NCBI GenBank assembly: GCA_902796635.1
Contig: CADBPU010000042.1
Span: 1 to 16,070 of the forward strand
DNA: 16,070 nt
Direction: 5' to 3'
Origin: an uncultured Eubacteriales bacterium
GTDB taxonomy: Bacteria > Bacillota > Clostridia > Christensenellales > UBA1242
The notes below the pieces were generated by a model. It was not told the origin of the DNA, did not search any database, and saw nothing but the letters and a program-made list of their open reading frames with translations. This document shows positions 6,274 to 13,572 of the stretch, in pieces. Position 1 is the first letter of the stretch, and the number at the start of each line of letters is the position of its first letter. The position numbers and the translations under genes are program-made.

Positions 6274-7512
6274 ATGTCTAATTATGTTGTTGAAAAGAAA
6301 TCAAAATCATACTTATATAGTGCTATCATAACCACAATATTGTGCTTAATCCCTATTGGAATTATCGCACTTGTCAGTATTGGAAATCCAAATGTTTGGA
6401 GTGCACCATATCCAAAATTTATGTTGTACTTTTTGATAATACATACAATTTTTGCTTTTGGAGTTGGATATATAGGTCAAATATATAAGATTGCTTACAA
6501 AATATTTACTAGTATTGTTGTGATTGGCACAATAACATTAATTTTACTAGGTTATATTTTGGGTAATCCTATCATAATGCACCTTGCAACAGCATCATTA
6601 TTTGTTTTTGAGTTGTACTTGTCTAGTAATGCAGGTGGAGATAATTACTTTTTTAGATATTCAATTCCTGTCATCATATCCATTTCAAGTTTAATCACAA
6701 TTTTGTGGTTTGTTGGTGCTGGTATGAGTGTGATTGCTCATATTGTCATAGTTTCAATACTAGACTTAATTTTTGGCTTAATGGTATTTTTCAAACTTAA
6801 AGATGAATTCAAACATGACTTTTCTTTTATTGAAGATAAAGAACTTTCTTACACAGAAGAAACAAGGGAAGAAAAAAGACAAGCAAAGTTAGAAAAACAG
6901 TCCAATAGAGCAGCAAAAAGACAAACAAAAGTGGAGAAACAAGAACAAAAAAGAAGTAAAAAGAAACGTGAACTGACGCCAGAACAATTGGAAGAATTTG
7001 AAAAAGCAAGACAATCCGTTCTAGAAAGACAGCAGAAAAAAATGGAAAAAATCTACAAAAAGTCACCAATGTACAAAAGAGAACAAAGACAAAAGAGAGA
7101 AGAATGGAAGCGAAAAACATTTCCTGGCTATTATAAAGTTAAAGATTTTATTAATAAAGCAGAAATTGCAGTTCTTGATGCAGAACTAAAAGCATACGAT
7201 GCATTTGATAAAGGAATGACTATTTTGTTTGGCAGTGATTGGGAATATGGTTTGCGTGATACTCCAAAAGCAGCATCAGCACACGATGCAGCAGTTGCTT
7301 TTGAAAATGCAATAACAAGAAATTCAAAACTTCCACCATATGAATATTATGCAAATTGTTATGCCTCAAGTGGACATGTGGTTTGTGAATTAAAAATTTC
7401 ATATCTCGGCGGACATAGTTATGCTGATGCAAGTGAACAAATAACTTCGTATATAATGCAAAATCATTCTGGTGCTTTGGGTGGTTATGATGTTGAATTT
7501 ATGTTCAAATAA
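6274..7512 (+). CDS. Six-helix membrane protein with long charged helical region and unknown C-terminal domain
   Basis: A 412-residue protein in three parts. Residues about 12-174 form six membrane helices (about 12-36, 47-68, 74-95, 98-116, 128-149, 152-174). Residues about 187-285 are almost wholly Lys, Arg, Glu and Gln (EEKRQAKLEKQ, KRSKKKRELTPEQLEEFEKAR), predicted as a long, strongly basic helix or coiled coil on the cytoplasmic side. Residues about 290-412 form a soluble domain of unknown fold with YEYYANCYASSGHVVCELKISYLGGHSYADASEQI. I recognise no family. The basic region suggests binding to nucleic acid, ribosome or acidic phospholipid (inference). Start chosen from AGGGGGA about 7 bases before the ATG. 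It is followed by a strong terminator shared with the convergent gene at 7575-8282. Confidence 0.85.
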   Translation: MSNYVVEKKSKSYLYSAIITTILCLIPIGIIALVSIGNPNVWSAPYPKFMLYFLIIHTIFAFGVGYIGQIYKIAYKIFTSIVVIGTITLILLGYILGNPIIMHLATASLFVFELYLSSNAGGDNYFFRYSIPVIISISSLITILWFVGAGMSVIAHIVIVSILDLIFGLMVFFKLKDEFKHDFSFIEDKELSYTEETREEKRQAKLEKQSNRAAKRQTKVEKQEQKRSKKKRELTPEQLEEFEKARQSVLERQQKKMEKIYKKSPMYKREQRQKREEWKRKTFPGYYKVKDFINKAEIAVLDAELKAYDAFDKGMTILFGSDWEYGLRDTPKAASAHDAAVAFENAITRNSKLPPYEYYANCYASSGHVVCELKISYLGGHSYADASEQITSYIMQNHSGALGGYDVEFMFK

Positions 7513-7530
7513 ATTTTATTTATGTTATAT

Positions 7531-7565
7531 AAAAAACGACTTGGTTTTCCAAGTCGTATTTTTTT
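7531..7565. terminator. Bidirectional terminator between 6274-7512 and 7575-8282
   Basis: ACGACTTGG (7536-7544) and CCAAGTCGT (7549-7557), a perfect 9-bp stem with TTTT loop, flanked by six A on the left and seven T on the right. It can end transcription from both sides. Confidence 0.9.
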
Positions 7566-7574
7566 ATAATCTAA

Positions 7575-8282
7575 TTATTTGATAACTAGATATGAAGTTT
7601 CTTTTGCAGTAAGAGTCTCATCAGTATAAGTTTTTGTTATTTCTTTATATGAAGAAACTTTTTTTGCAACAACGTTATATCCCAATTCTGCCATAACATT
7701 GTCTTTTTCAAGATGAAGTTTGATATTCAAGCCCCTTTGTGAAACTTTTGTCAAGTTGTTTTCTATCATACTTACAATAGAAGCTTTAAGTACAACTTCT
7801 GGACTTCCTTCAAACGCATCACTTATAATAAATCCATATCCCATCAAGGCAGTGTTTGGATTTTCTTCAACAGGTTCGCCATCATTTGTAACAGTGTAGT
7901 ACTTTTCGCCTTCTTTATAAAATTTTACTTTTGTTGTGGTTTTTGTTTGGCCATTATCAGTGTAATTTACTGCGATTGTTTCAATTTTGATGTTATCACC
8001 TGTACCAGATTTTTTGAAAGTATATTCATACTTTGATGTGATTGTTGTGATTGTTTTGTCGCCATCTTTTGTGTAAGTTAATTTTTCATAACTATATTCC
8101 AATGTACCATCTGGCAAATCATCAACATTGTTGATTTCGCCAAGAGAGTATGCCTTTGCTTCTTCAATTTGAGCACCAACCCATTCTTGTGGTATATCTT
8201 TTTCAAAAACAAACACCACAGCAACGGCAGCAATCACAAGTGCCAAAAGTGAACAGCCAATAATTGATAATATTTTTCTCAT
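7575..8282 (-). CDS. Membrane-anchored extracytoplasmic protein of unknown function
   Basis: A 235-residue protein. MRKILSIIGCSLLALVIAAVAVVFVF is an N-terminal signal anchor with a positive start and about 22 hydrophobic residues. Cys10 is not in a good lipobox, so a lipoprotein is unlikely. The remainder (about 28-235) is rich in Thr, Lys, Tyr, Glu and Asp, with alternating strand-like segments (TITTITSKYEYTFKK, KTTTKVKFYKEGEKYYTV), typical of exported beta-rich surface proteins. I recognise no named family. The start is supported by AAGGAG about 6 bases before the ATG. It has its own promoter at 8315-8343, and a Rex-like palindrome lies on the predicted start of transcription. It is convergent with the 6274 gene and shares its terminator. 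Confidence 0.85.
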   Translation of the reverse strand: MRKILSIIGCSLLALVIAAVAVVFVFEKDIPQEWVGAQIEEAKAYSLGEINNVDDLPDGTLEYSYEKLTYTKDGDKTITTITSKYEYTFKKSGTGDNIKIETIAVNYTDNGQTKTTTKVKFYKEGEKYYTVTNDGEPVEENPNTALMGYGFIISDAFEGSPEVVLKASIVSMIENNLTKVSQRGLNIKLHLEKDNVMAELGYNVVAKKVSSYKEITKTYTDETLTAKETSYLVIK

Positions 8283-8292
8283 ATTTTCTCCT

Positions 8293-8310
8293 TTGTTATT
8301 TTCATAACAA
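8293..8310. promoter_or_regulatory. Rex-like operator at the start of transcription of 7575-8282
   Basis: TTGTTATTTTCATAACAA is a perfect 7-4-7 inverted repeat. It matches the clostridial Rex box shape TTGTTAAnnnnTTAACAA at 12 of 14 defined positions; the two innermost bases differ in a paired way. It lies between the -10 (8315-8320) and the AAGGAG ribosome binding site (8288-8293), covering the predicted +1 at 8308. As RNA it could also form a hairpin at the extreme 5' end, so operator and 5' stem-loop are both possible. The call rests on the motif alone. Confidence 0.5.
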
Positions 8311-8314
8311 TATT

Positions 8315-8343
8315 ATTATATCACAATTTAAGTGTTTTGTATA
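8315..8343 (-). promoter_or_regulatory. Promoter of 7575-8282
   Basis: On the minus strand TATACA (8338-8343), 17 bases, TATAAT (8315-8320) preceded by TGA (extended -10). The -35 is weak (4 of 6) but the -10 is perfect. Predicted leader about 26 bases. Confidence 0.65.
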
Positions 8344-8405
8344 GTATTTTTTGAAAAACGATTTTTAATAAAAAAATTATAAGTTTTTTGCATATTAAAA
8401 TAAGC

Positions 8406-8431
8406 AAAAAAAAGTCCATCAATTTGATGGG
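8406..8431 (-). terminator. Terminator of the YjbR/C39-like operon
   Basis: Read on the minus strand, CCATCA and TGATGG form a 6-bp core stem with a 3-base loop, extendable by G-T pairs, followed by eight T residues. It is 6 bases after the stop of the gene at 8437-9063. Confidence 0.8.
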
Positions 8432-8436
8432 TTTTC

Positions 8437-9063
8437 TTAATAATTTACAACAATCATCATTTCAAAAAATGTGTTTGGAATATCTATGATTTCTTCAAAA
8501 GTAAATATTCCAGTTTCGTTTATTGTTTGAAATTTTTCACCATCATAGTCATACATCAGTTGATAGTGTCCAAACAATCCATGCGTGCTGTCATATCCAA
8601 AGTATAAATATATTGCAAATTTGCTATTTATTGCCATTTTTTCAAAATCAGTTTTGTTAAATGTGTAAGATACATTAAAACCATAATTTCTTAGTGCTTT
8701 CACCACCATACTTGGTCTTGATCCACCAAGACCAAAAACATTTTCTCCACACATATCATATTGATGTACAATTTCTGGCAGTGGTGTAAATCTGTCTTCC
8801 ATAAGCATTATGTTATAAACTGCCACAGCGCCACATCCATTTGCGCCAACATCTCCAAAACCAAATTTTATGTTTTGAAAATCCCATTGGTCATTTATTA
8901 TTCCAGTATAGCCATAGTCATTCCATGCTTTGATATTGTGTTTGTAATTTATTTCTGCTTTTATCAAACAGGTTATGTTGCAAATTGCAATCAAACCGCA
9001 AACAACCATCAAAAATATAGCAACAAAATTCAAAAATTTTTGTTTTTTTGTTAATTTTTTCAT
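8437..9063 (-). CDS. Membrane-anchored C39-like (papain-fold) cysteine peptidase
   Basis: A 208-residue protein with one N-terminal membrane helix (about 11-37) after a lysine-rich start (MKKLTKKQKF), so the catalytic part should face outside. The soluble part has a papain-like triad pattern: Cys77 in ANGCGAVAVYN, His166 in GHYQLMYDY and Asn182 in FQTINE. The GCGxxAxYN block at the head of a helix and the GHY-xx-MYDYDGxxFxxIN run are typical of bacterial C39-like peptidase domains. No ABC transporter or double-glycine peptide gene is nearby, so a bacteriocin-export role is not supported; substrate unknown. The ribosome binding site is weak (GTGAG). It starts 7 bases after the stop of the YjbR-like gene, so the two form an operon ended by the terminator at 8406-8431. 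The peptidase call is by motif, moderately sure. Confidence 0.75.
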   Translation of the reverse strand: MKKLTKKQKFLNFVAIFLMVVCGLIAICNITCLIKAEINYKHNIKAWNDYGYTGIINDQWDFQNIKFGFGDVGANGCGAVAVYNIMLMEDRFTPLPEIVHQYDMCGENVFGLGGSRPSMVVKALRNYGFNVSYTFNKTDFEKMAINSKFAIYLYFGYDSTHGLFGHYQLMYDYDGEKFQTINETGIFTFEEIIDIPNTFFEMMIVVNY

Positions 9064-9070
9064 ATTTTTC

Positions 9071-9436
9071 TCACTTTTTTGTTAAATTATAACTAATTTC
9101 AATAAAATCGTTTAATTCTTTTTCTGTAATATCATTATTCAAAACAATAGAAATCCATTTACTTTTATTCATATGATAAGCAGGAAATATTTTTTTGTAA
9201 TCCTTAACTAAATCTACAACAAAAGGATCACATTTTACATTAAGAACATCAACAAACCCATTTGCACCAATGTTTAATTTGCTTTTTGGAATATTCATAA
9301 TTATTGCAAACCATTTTTTATTATCTTTATGTCTAAAAACAGCGTAAGTTGGGTATTTTATCCATAAATACTCGTCATTTACATTATATTTTTTCTTGAT
9401 AAATTCAATTATATATTGTCTTGAAATAATATCCAT
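9071..9436 (-). CDS. MmcQ/YjbR family protein
   Basis: A 121-residue cytoplasmic protein with the MmcQ/YjbR fold signature: an N-terminal helix and 'YPTYAVFRHKDNKKWFAII' strand region, then a C-terminal block AYHMNKSKWISIVLNNDITEKELNDFIEISYNL that matches the family's x-x-KxxWxxVxLxxxxxxxELxxLIxxSYxL pattern. Family members have a CyaY-like double-wing fold and are called DNA-binding on weak evidence; true role unknown. The start has no Shine-Dalgarno sequence, and an in-frame TAA lies one codon upstream, so the ATG is fixed and the leader is short or absent. It is the first gene of an operon with the C39-like peptidase 7 bases downstream. Of its seven leucine codons five are TTA, more than in rnr or eno. 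Confidence 0.88.
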   Translation of the reverse strand: MDIISRQYIIEFIKKKYNVNDEYLWIKYPTYAVFRHKDNKKWFAIIMNIPKSKLNIGANGFVDVLNVKCDPFVVDLVKDYKKIFPAYHMNKSKWISIVLNNDITEKELNDFIEISYNLTKK

Positions 9437-9443
9437 ATTTTAT

Positions 9444-9470
9444 ATATTAACACAAAAATTTAATAATCAA
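9444..9470 (-). promoter_or_regulatory. Possible promoter of YjbR/C39-like operon, near-leaderless
   Basis: On the minus strand TTGATT (9465-9470), 15 bases, TAATAT (9444-9449) preceded by TGT, then 7 bases and ATG. The spacer is short, so this is tentative. A 0-1 base leader would result. Confidence 0.4.
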
Positions 9471-9517
9471 AAACGAATTTATATTTTGTATTACAAACAA
9501 AAAAACCAAATTTGCTA

Positions 9518-9546
9518 TTGCAAAAAAAATATTATTATGATATTAT
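9518..9546 (+). promoter_or_regulatory. Promoter of rnr, predicted leaderless
   Basis: TTGCAA (9518-9523), 17 bases, TATTAT (9541-9546) preceded by TGA (9538-9540), then six bases and the ATG at 9553. +1 falls on the A of ATG. The TGA is an in-frame stop and no ribosome binding site exists. A TATAAT at 9544-9549 overlaps but leaves only three bases. Confidence 0.7.
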
Positions 9547-9552
9547 AATAAT

Positions 9553-11607
9553 ATGAGCAAAATATCAATTGAAAATAATGTGCTTTTTGAAATATATTGC
9601 AACAAACTTTTTGGGCAAGATATTGAAAGTGCATCAAAAATTATTGCTGAAGATTTAGGTATATCAACCAAAAGAGTTGAAAGTGTAATTTTTGACTTAA
9701 AGAAGAAAAATGCCGTCTTGATTAAAGATGGACTTTTGACTGAAAGTTATAAAAAGACGCACGAACTTGAAAAGCGCAATTTATTGCCAAAACAGCAGGA
9801 AGAAAAGCCACAAAAACTTGGCGATGATTATACTAACTATAAATCAAAAGAAATCAATGTTGGAGATGTTGTGCTTTGCACAATATTAAAAGACAAAAAA
9901 GGCCTTTTGTATGCAAAACCACACCGAAACGAATTTGATGAGTGTGTTGTTTTGAAAAGCCCACTGGCAGAGCAAGCAATTGGCAAAACATGTTTGTTAA
10001 AACTGACCGATGTTAGGCATGGTTTTACTGGTGTTGTTGAACAAGTTTTTGGTGCTGTTGATGACCCAATTGAAGAGAATATTGCAATTGCAACAAAATA
10101 TGGATTTACAAACAAATTTCCAGAAAGTGCTTTGAATGAAGCAAGACAAATTCCTCAAGAAGTGACACTTGAACAAAAAAAAGGTAGAAGCGATTTGCGA
10201 CATCTTGATTTTGTCACAATTGATCCGGAAGGTTGCAAAGATAAAGACGACGCAATATATGATGAACAACTTCCTGATGGTTCGTTCAGAACATATATTG
10301 CAATTGCTGATGTCACCAGCGCAATCAAAGTTGGTTCTGCACTTGACAAAGAAGCATTCAAACGTGGCAATAGTGCATATCTTGGTGGAGGAGTTTATCC
10401 AATGTTTCCGCCAGAACTTTCAAATGGAATTTTTTCACTTGATGAAGATAAAGAGCGACTTGCGTTTGTTGTGAGTGCTGTTATCAAAGATAAGAAAAAA
10501 ATTATTGACCCAAAACTTGAACTTGCTGTTATAAAAGTTAAAAAGGGCTATTCATATCCAGAAGCTGAAAAAACACATGATGGTAAAGATGGATTTGAAA
10601 CAATTAATGCATCCACAAAAGAACAATTAGATTTACTTTACAAAAATACTCCTATGATTGAAAAAAGATTTTCAACCATGCTCAAACCAGATAGCCATGA
10701 GCCAGAATATAGATTTAGTGACGATAAAAAGAGTGTTGAAGATGTAAAACTTTCAAATAGTGAATATTCTCATATTGTTGTTGAAGCAAGAATGCTTCTT
10801 GCAAATGAAATTGTTGCGCAATATTTTATGCGACAAAATGAACTTGGTCTGTTTAGAACACACGAAAAATCAATGGACAGCAAAATTGCAGAATTGCAAT
10901 TAAAGCTTGCAAAGTATGGTGTTCAACATAAACTTGAAAACACAACTCAAAGTTATTTCAAACTTTTGGAAGAAGTTAGAAATAATCCGGCAAGAGACTA
11001 TTTGATGTTTGAAATCATTCGTTCCATGTCAAAAGCAAAGTATAAAGCAACGGTTGATGAAACAGAGCACTTTGGTCTTGGTATTGCAGGAGATAGGGGT
11101 TATATGCACTTTACTTCTCCAATAAGAAGATATTCAGATTTGGAAACACATAGACTACTTAAACAAATTATGCTTATGGGTAAAACAAATATTGATGAAG
11201 ATACTTTGAGCGAAATTGCAGAACATCTAAATGTTCAGGAAAAGAAGGCGGACGACGCAGAAAAAGAAAGTGATGCATATCTTGCCTGTCTTTGGGCAGA
11301 AAAGCATGCAAAAGATTTGCAAGAAGGCGTTATTGTAAAACTTACACCACTCACCGCTGAAATTCTTCACAAAAATGGTACAACACGAATAACCATTCCA
11401 CTCTATGAATTAAAAGATGGAAAAGAGGACTCTTACAAAGTTACAGAAGATGGAATGAAAGCATATAATAAATCAAATGAATATCAACTTGGAGACAATA
11501 TTAAATTCAAATTTGACAAAATAAATCTTGCTTCTCGCATGATTTTTGGAACTACTGATTTGGAGAAGAAAAGAGAAGATTTGGAAGAGAATATAAATAC
11601 TTTATAA
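9553..11607 (+). CDS. rnr: Ribonuclease R / RNase II family 3'-5' exoribonuclease
   Basis: A 684-residue processive 3'-5' exoribonuclease of the RNase II/R family, cytoplasmic. Order: N-terminal winged-helix-like region (about 20-65, IIAEDLGISTKRVESVIFDL), cold-shock-type domains (about 95-200), the RNB catalytic domain (about 210-540) and a divergent S1-like domain (about 590-665). Catalytic metal residues are seen in TIDPEGCKDKDDA (D224, D230, D232, D233). Other family blocks are EARMLLANEIVAQY (411-424), LFRTHEKS (433-440) and HFTSPIRRYSDLETHRL (519-535). It lacks the long lysine-rich tail of E. coli RNase R and is somewhat shorter than usual. It uses CGA for arginine at least five times, matching the tRNA-Arg(UCG) in the window. 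The start is fixed by an in-frame TGA 15 bases upstream; the mRNA is predicted leaderless. Confidence 0.95.
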   Translation: MSKISIENNVLFEIYCNKLFGQDIESASKIIAEDLGISTKRVESVIFDLKKKNAVLIKDGLLTESYKKTHELEKRNLLPKQQEEKPQKLGDDYTNYKSKEINVGDVVLCTILKDKKGLLYAKPHRNEFDECVVLKSPLAEQAIGKTCLLKLTDVRHGFTGVVEQVFGAVDDPIEENIAIATKYGFTNKFPESALNEARQIPQEVTLEQKKGRSDLRHLDFVTIDPEGCKDKDDAIYDEQLPDGSFRTYIAIADVTSAIKVGSALDKEAFKRGNSAYLGGGVYPMFPPELSNGIFSLDEDKERLAFVVSAVIKDKKKIIDPKLELAVIKVKKGYSYPEAEKTHDGKDGFETINASTKEQLDLLYKNTPMIEKRFSTMLKPDSHEPEYRFSDDKKSVEDVKLSNSEYSHIVVEARMLLANEIVAQYFMRQNELGLFRTHEKSMDSKIAELQLKLAKYGVQHKLENTTQSYFKLLEEVRNNPARDYLMFEIIRSMSKAKYKATVDETEHFGLGIAGDRGYMHFTSPIRRYSDLETHRLLKQIMLMGKTNIDEDTLSEIAEHLNVQEKKADDAEKESDAYLACLWAEKHAKDLQEGVIVKLTPLTAEILHKNGTTRITIPLYELKDGKEDSYKVTEDGMKAYNKSNEYQLGDNIKFKFDKINLASRMIFGTTDLEKKREDLEENINTL

Positions 11608-11612
11608 ACAAC

Positions 11613-11639
11613 AAAAAACTGCAATATTGCAGTTTTTTT
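11613..11639. terminator. Bidirectional terminator between rnr and glmS
   Basis: AAAAAACTGCA and TGCAGTTTTTT, 11 bp with an ATAT loop; T-run on the right for rnr and A-run on the left for glmS. Confidence 0.9.
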
Positions 11640-11649
11640 GTACTTAATT

Positions 11650-13488
11650 TCATTCAACTGTGACAGATTTTGCCAAGTTGCGTGGTTTGTCTGGATTATT
11701 CCCTAAACTTACTGAAACATAGTAAGATAAAATTTGCATTGGAATGATTGAAATAATAGGGTAAAAATAATTATTTACTTCTGGCAATTTTATAAAATAG
11801 TCAATATTTTCAAATTTTTGTAATTCAATAAAAGGACTGATAACAACGACTTTTCCACCACGAGATTTTATTTGATTAATCACATTTAGTGTTTTTGATG
11901 ATAGTTTTTTTTCTGTTATATAAGCAAAGGTTAGTGTATTATTATCTACAAGTGAAATTGTTCCATGTTTAAGTTCTCCACTTGGATATGCAACTGAATT
12001 AATATAACTTATCTCTTTTAGTTTTAAGGCGCTTTCAAGTGCTAAAACATAATCATAATCTTTTCCAACAAAAAATACATTTTTGCTTTCTTTAACCATT
12101 TGTGTCAATGGTTTAACTTGCCTTATAAACGTATTAATATTAATTGATTTTGATATTTTTATTATTTTAGATATCAGTTTATTGATTGAAGTACTATGTG
12201 TATCTTTTTTATTCAATTTTTTTTTCTTTATATTTATTTTCTTAATAAATTGTAAATATTTTGAAAGGACCAGTAGTGAACAAACTTGGCCATTAAATGC
12301 TTTGGTGCTAGCAACAGCAATTTCAGGACCACAACAAATAGGAAGTGTGTAATCGCAAATTTTTGTTATTCTGCTTGTTGGCACATTCGTTATGCACAAT
12401 GTTTTTGCATTATGTTTTTTGCAAAGTTCAACGCAAGAAAGTGTGTCGGCTGTTTCTCCACTTTGACTAATAAATATATACAAAGTATCTTTTTGCCAAA
12501 TTTGCTTGTTATATAAAAATTCACTTGCAATTTCGGTATAAGCGTCAAAACCAATTTCCCTAAAATATTTTTCTCCAATTAAAGATGCATGATAACTTGT
12601 TCCACAGGCAATAAGTTTTATTCTTTTAATTTTATTAAATAAATTCTTATTAATTATCTTTATGCTTTCAAAATTTTTGTATAGTTCACAAGTATTTTTT
12701 ATTGCATCTGGTATTTCAAAAATCTCTTTAAGCATATAATGTTCAAACTGCATTTTGTTATTGATTTTTTGAAAATTTGCGCAATCTTTTACATTTTTTG
12801 TTATTTTTTTGCTGTTTTTATCAAATATTTCCATATTTTTTTTATTTATATATCCAAATTCAAAGTCATCAATTTCAATATATTTTGATGTATATTTTTC
12901 AAAACCGAGTGTATCGCTAGAAATAAAATTACAATTGTTGCCACAACCAATAACAAGTGGACTTCTGTTTTTCAAAAAATAAATATTTTCGCAATCGTCA
13001 TTAAAAAGTATAGCAAGAGCATAACTGCCTTTCAATAAACTCATCAATATTTTTATTGAGTCTAATTTGTGATGATTTTTCAAATAAAAAAACTCTAACA
13101 AATTTGCAACAACTTCTGTATCAGTTTCACTTTGCAAATTAATGCCTTTCAAATATTTATTTTTTAATTCTGTACAGTTTTCGATTATTCCATTATGTAC
13201 CAAAGTTATAGTTTTTGAAAAACTTTGATGCGGATGACTATTTTCTGTGCTTATTTTTCCATTTGTTGCCCATCTTGTGTGCCCAATACCAATATTTGAA
13301 TTAACTTTTAACAGCTTTTCATCAAATAAATTATCAACTTGACCAACTTTTTTGTAGACAGTTAATTGATTTTTATTGAAATAGGCAACGCCCGCACTAT
13401 CATAGCCCCTATATTCTAATTTTTTTAATCCATAATGTAAAAAATCAATAGCATTGTTTTCACCTATGTATCCTATAATTCCACACAT
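11650..13488 (-). CDS. glmS: Glutamine--fructose-6-phosphate aminotransferase
   Basis: Makes glucosamine-6-phosphate from fructose-6-phosphate and glutamine, the first step to peptidoglycan amino sugars. 612 residues from the chosen start, close to the E. coli length. The true start is the ATG at 13488, since the catalytic Cys must follow the initiator Met (MCGIIGYIG); an ATG four codons earlier overlaps the GGGAG ribosome binding site. N-terminal amidotransferase domain: EYRGYDSAGVAY, GIGHTRWATNGK, LVHNGIIEN. SIS domains: IACGTSYHAS, SQSGETADT (about 341-349), EIAVASTKAF, and the C-terminal DKPRNLAKSVTVE. A lysine-rich stretch (NIKKKKLNKKD, about 419-429) lies between the SIS domains. In the ten leucine codons I read, eight are TTA, unlike enolase (one of eleven). 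The leader is only about 20 bases, so no glmS ribozyme fits. Its promoter overlaps that of dut. Confidence 0.97.
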   Translation of the reverse strand: MCGIIGYIGENNAIDFLHYGLKKLEYRGYDSAGVAYFNKNQLTVYKKVGQVDNLFDEKLLKVNSNIGIGHTRWATNGKISTENSHPHQSFSKTITLVHNGIIENCTELKNKYLKGINLQSETDTEVVANLLEFFYLKNHHKLDSIKILMSLLKGSYALAILFNDDCENIYFLKNRSPLVIGCGNNCNFISSDTLGFEKYTSKYIEIDDFEFGYINKKNMEIFDKNSKKITKNVKDCANFQKINNKMQFEHYMLKEIFEIPDAIKNTCELYKNFESIKIINKNLFNKIKRIKLIACGTSYHASLIGEKYFREIGFDAYTEIASEFLYNKQIWQKDTLYIFISQSGETADTLSCVELCKKHNAKTLCITNVPTSRITKICDYTLPICCGPEIAVASTKAFNGQVCSLLVLSKYLQFIKKINIKKKKLNKKDTHSTSINKLISKIIKISKSININTFIRQVKPLTQMVKESKNVFFVGKDYDYVLALESALKLKEISYINSVAYPSGELKHGTISLVDNNTLTFAYITEKKLSSKTLNVINQIKSRGGKVVVISPFIELQKFENIDYFIKLPEVNNYFYPIISIIPMQILSYYVSVSLGNNPDKPRNLAKSVTVE

Positions 13489-13514
13489 AAATACTCCCAT
13501 AAAATAATATTATT

Positions 13515-13545
13515 TTTATATTGTAATTGTTAATTATTTGGTCAA
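13515..13545 (-). promoter_or_regulatory. Promoter of glmS
   Basis: On the minus strand TTGACC (13540-13545) and TATAAA (13515-13520) at 19 bases, or AATATA (13517-13522) at 17. A perfect 16-bp palindrome, AAAATAATATTATTTT (13501-13516), covers the predicted start region and could be an operator. The -35 overlaps the -35 of dut on the other strand. Confidence 0.6.
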
Positions 13546-13566
13546 ATAAGCTTTTTGTGATATAAT
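13538..13566 (+). promoter_or_regulatory. Promoter of dut, predicted leaderless
   Basis: TTGGTC (13538-13543), 17 bases, TATAAT (13561-13566) preceded by TGA (13558-13560), then six bases and ATG 13573. +1 falls on the start codon. The -35 is weak (3 of 6), balanced by the perfect extended -10. The TGA is in frame. Confidence 0.7.
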
Positions 13567-13572
13567 TTTATT

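Noticed and set aside
6827..7120. 97-residue hydrophobic minus-strand open frame
   Set aside because: It is the antisense image of the Lys/Glu-rich region of the 6274 gene, where AAG, GAA and AAA read as CTT, TTC and TTT on the other strand.
8437..9063. Bacteriocin-processing system
   Set aside because: Only a C39-like peptidase domain is present; there is no ABC transporter, precursor peptide with double-glycine leader or immunity gene nearby.
13489..13500. Upstream in-frame ATG for glmS, four codons earlier
   Set aside because: It would place residues before the catalytic N-terminal Cys, and it overlaps the GGGAG ribosome binding site of the correct start.
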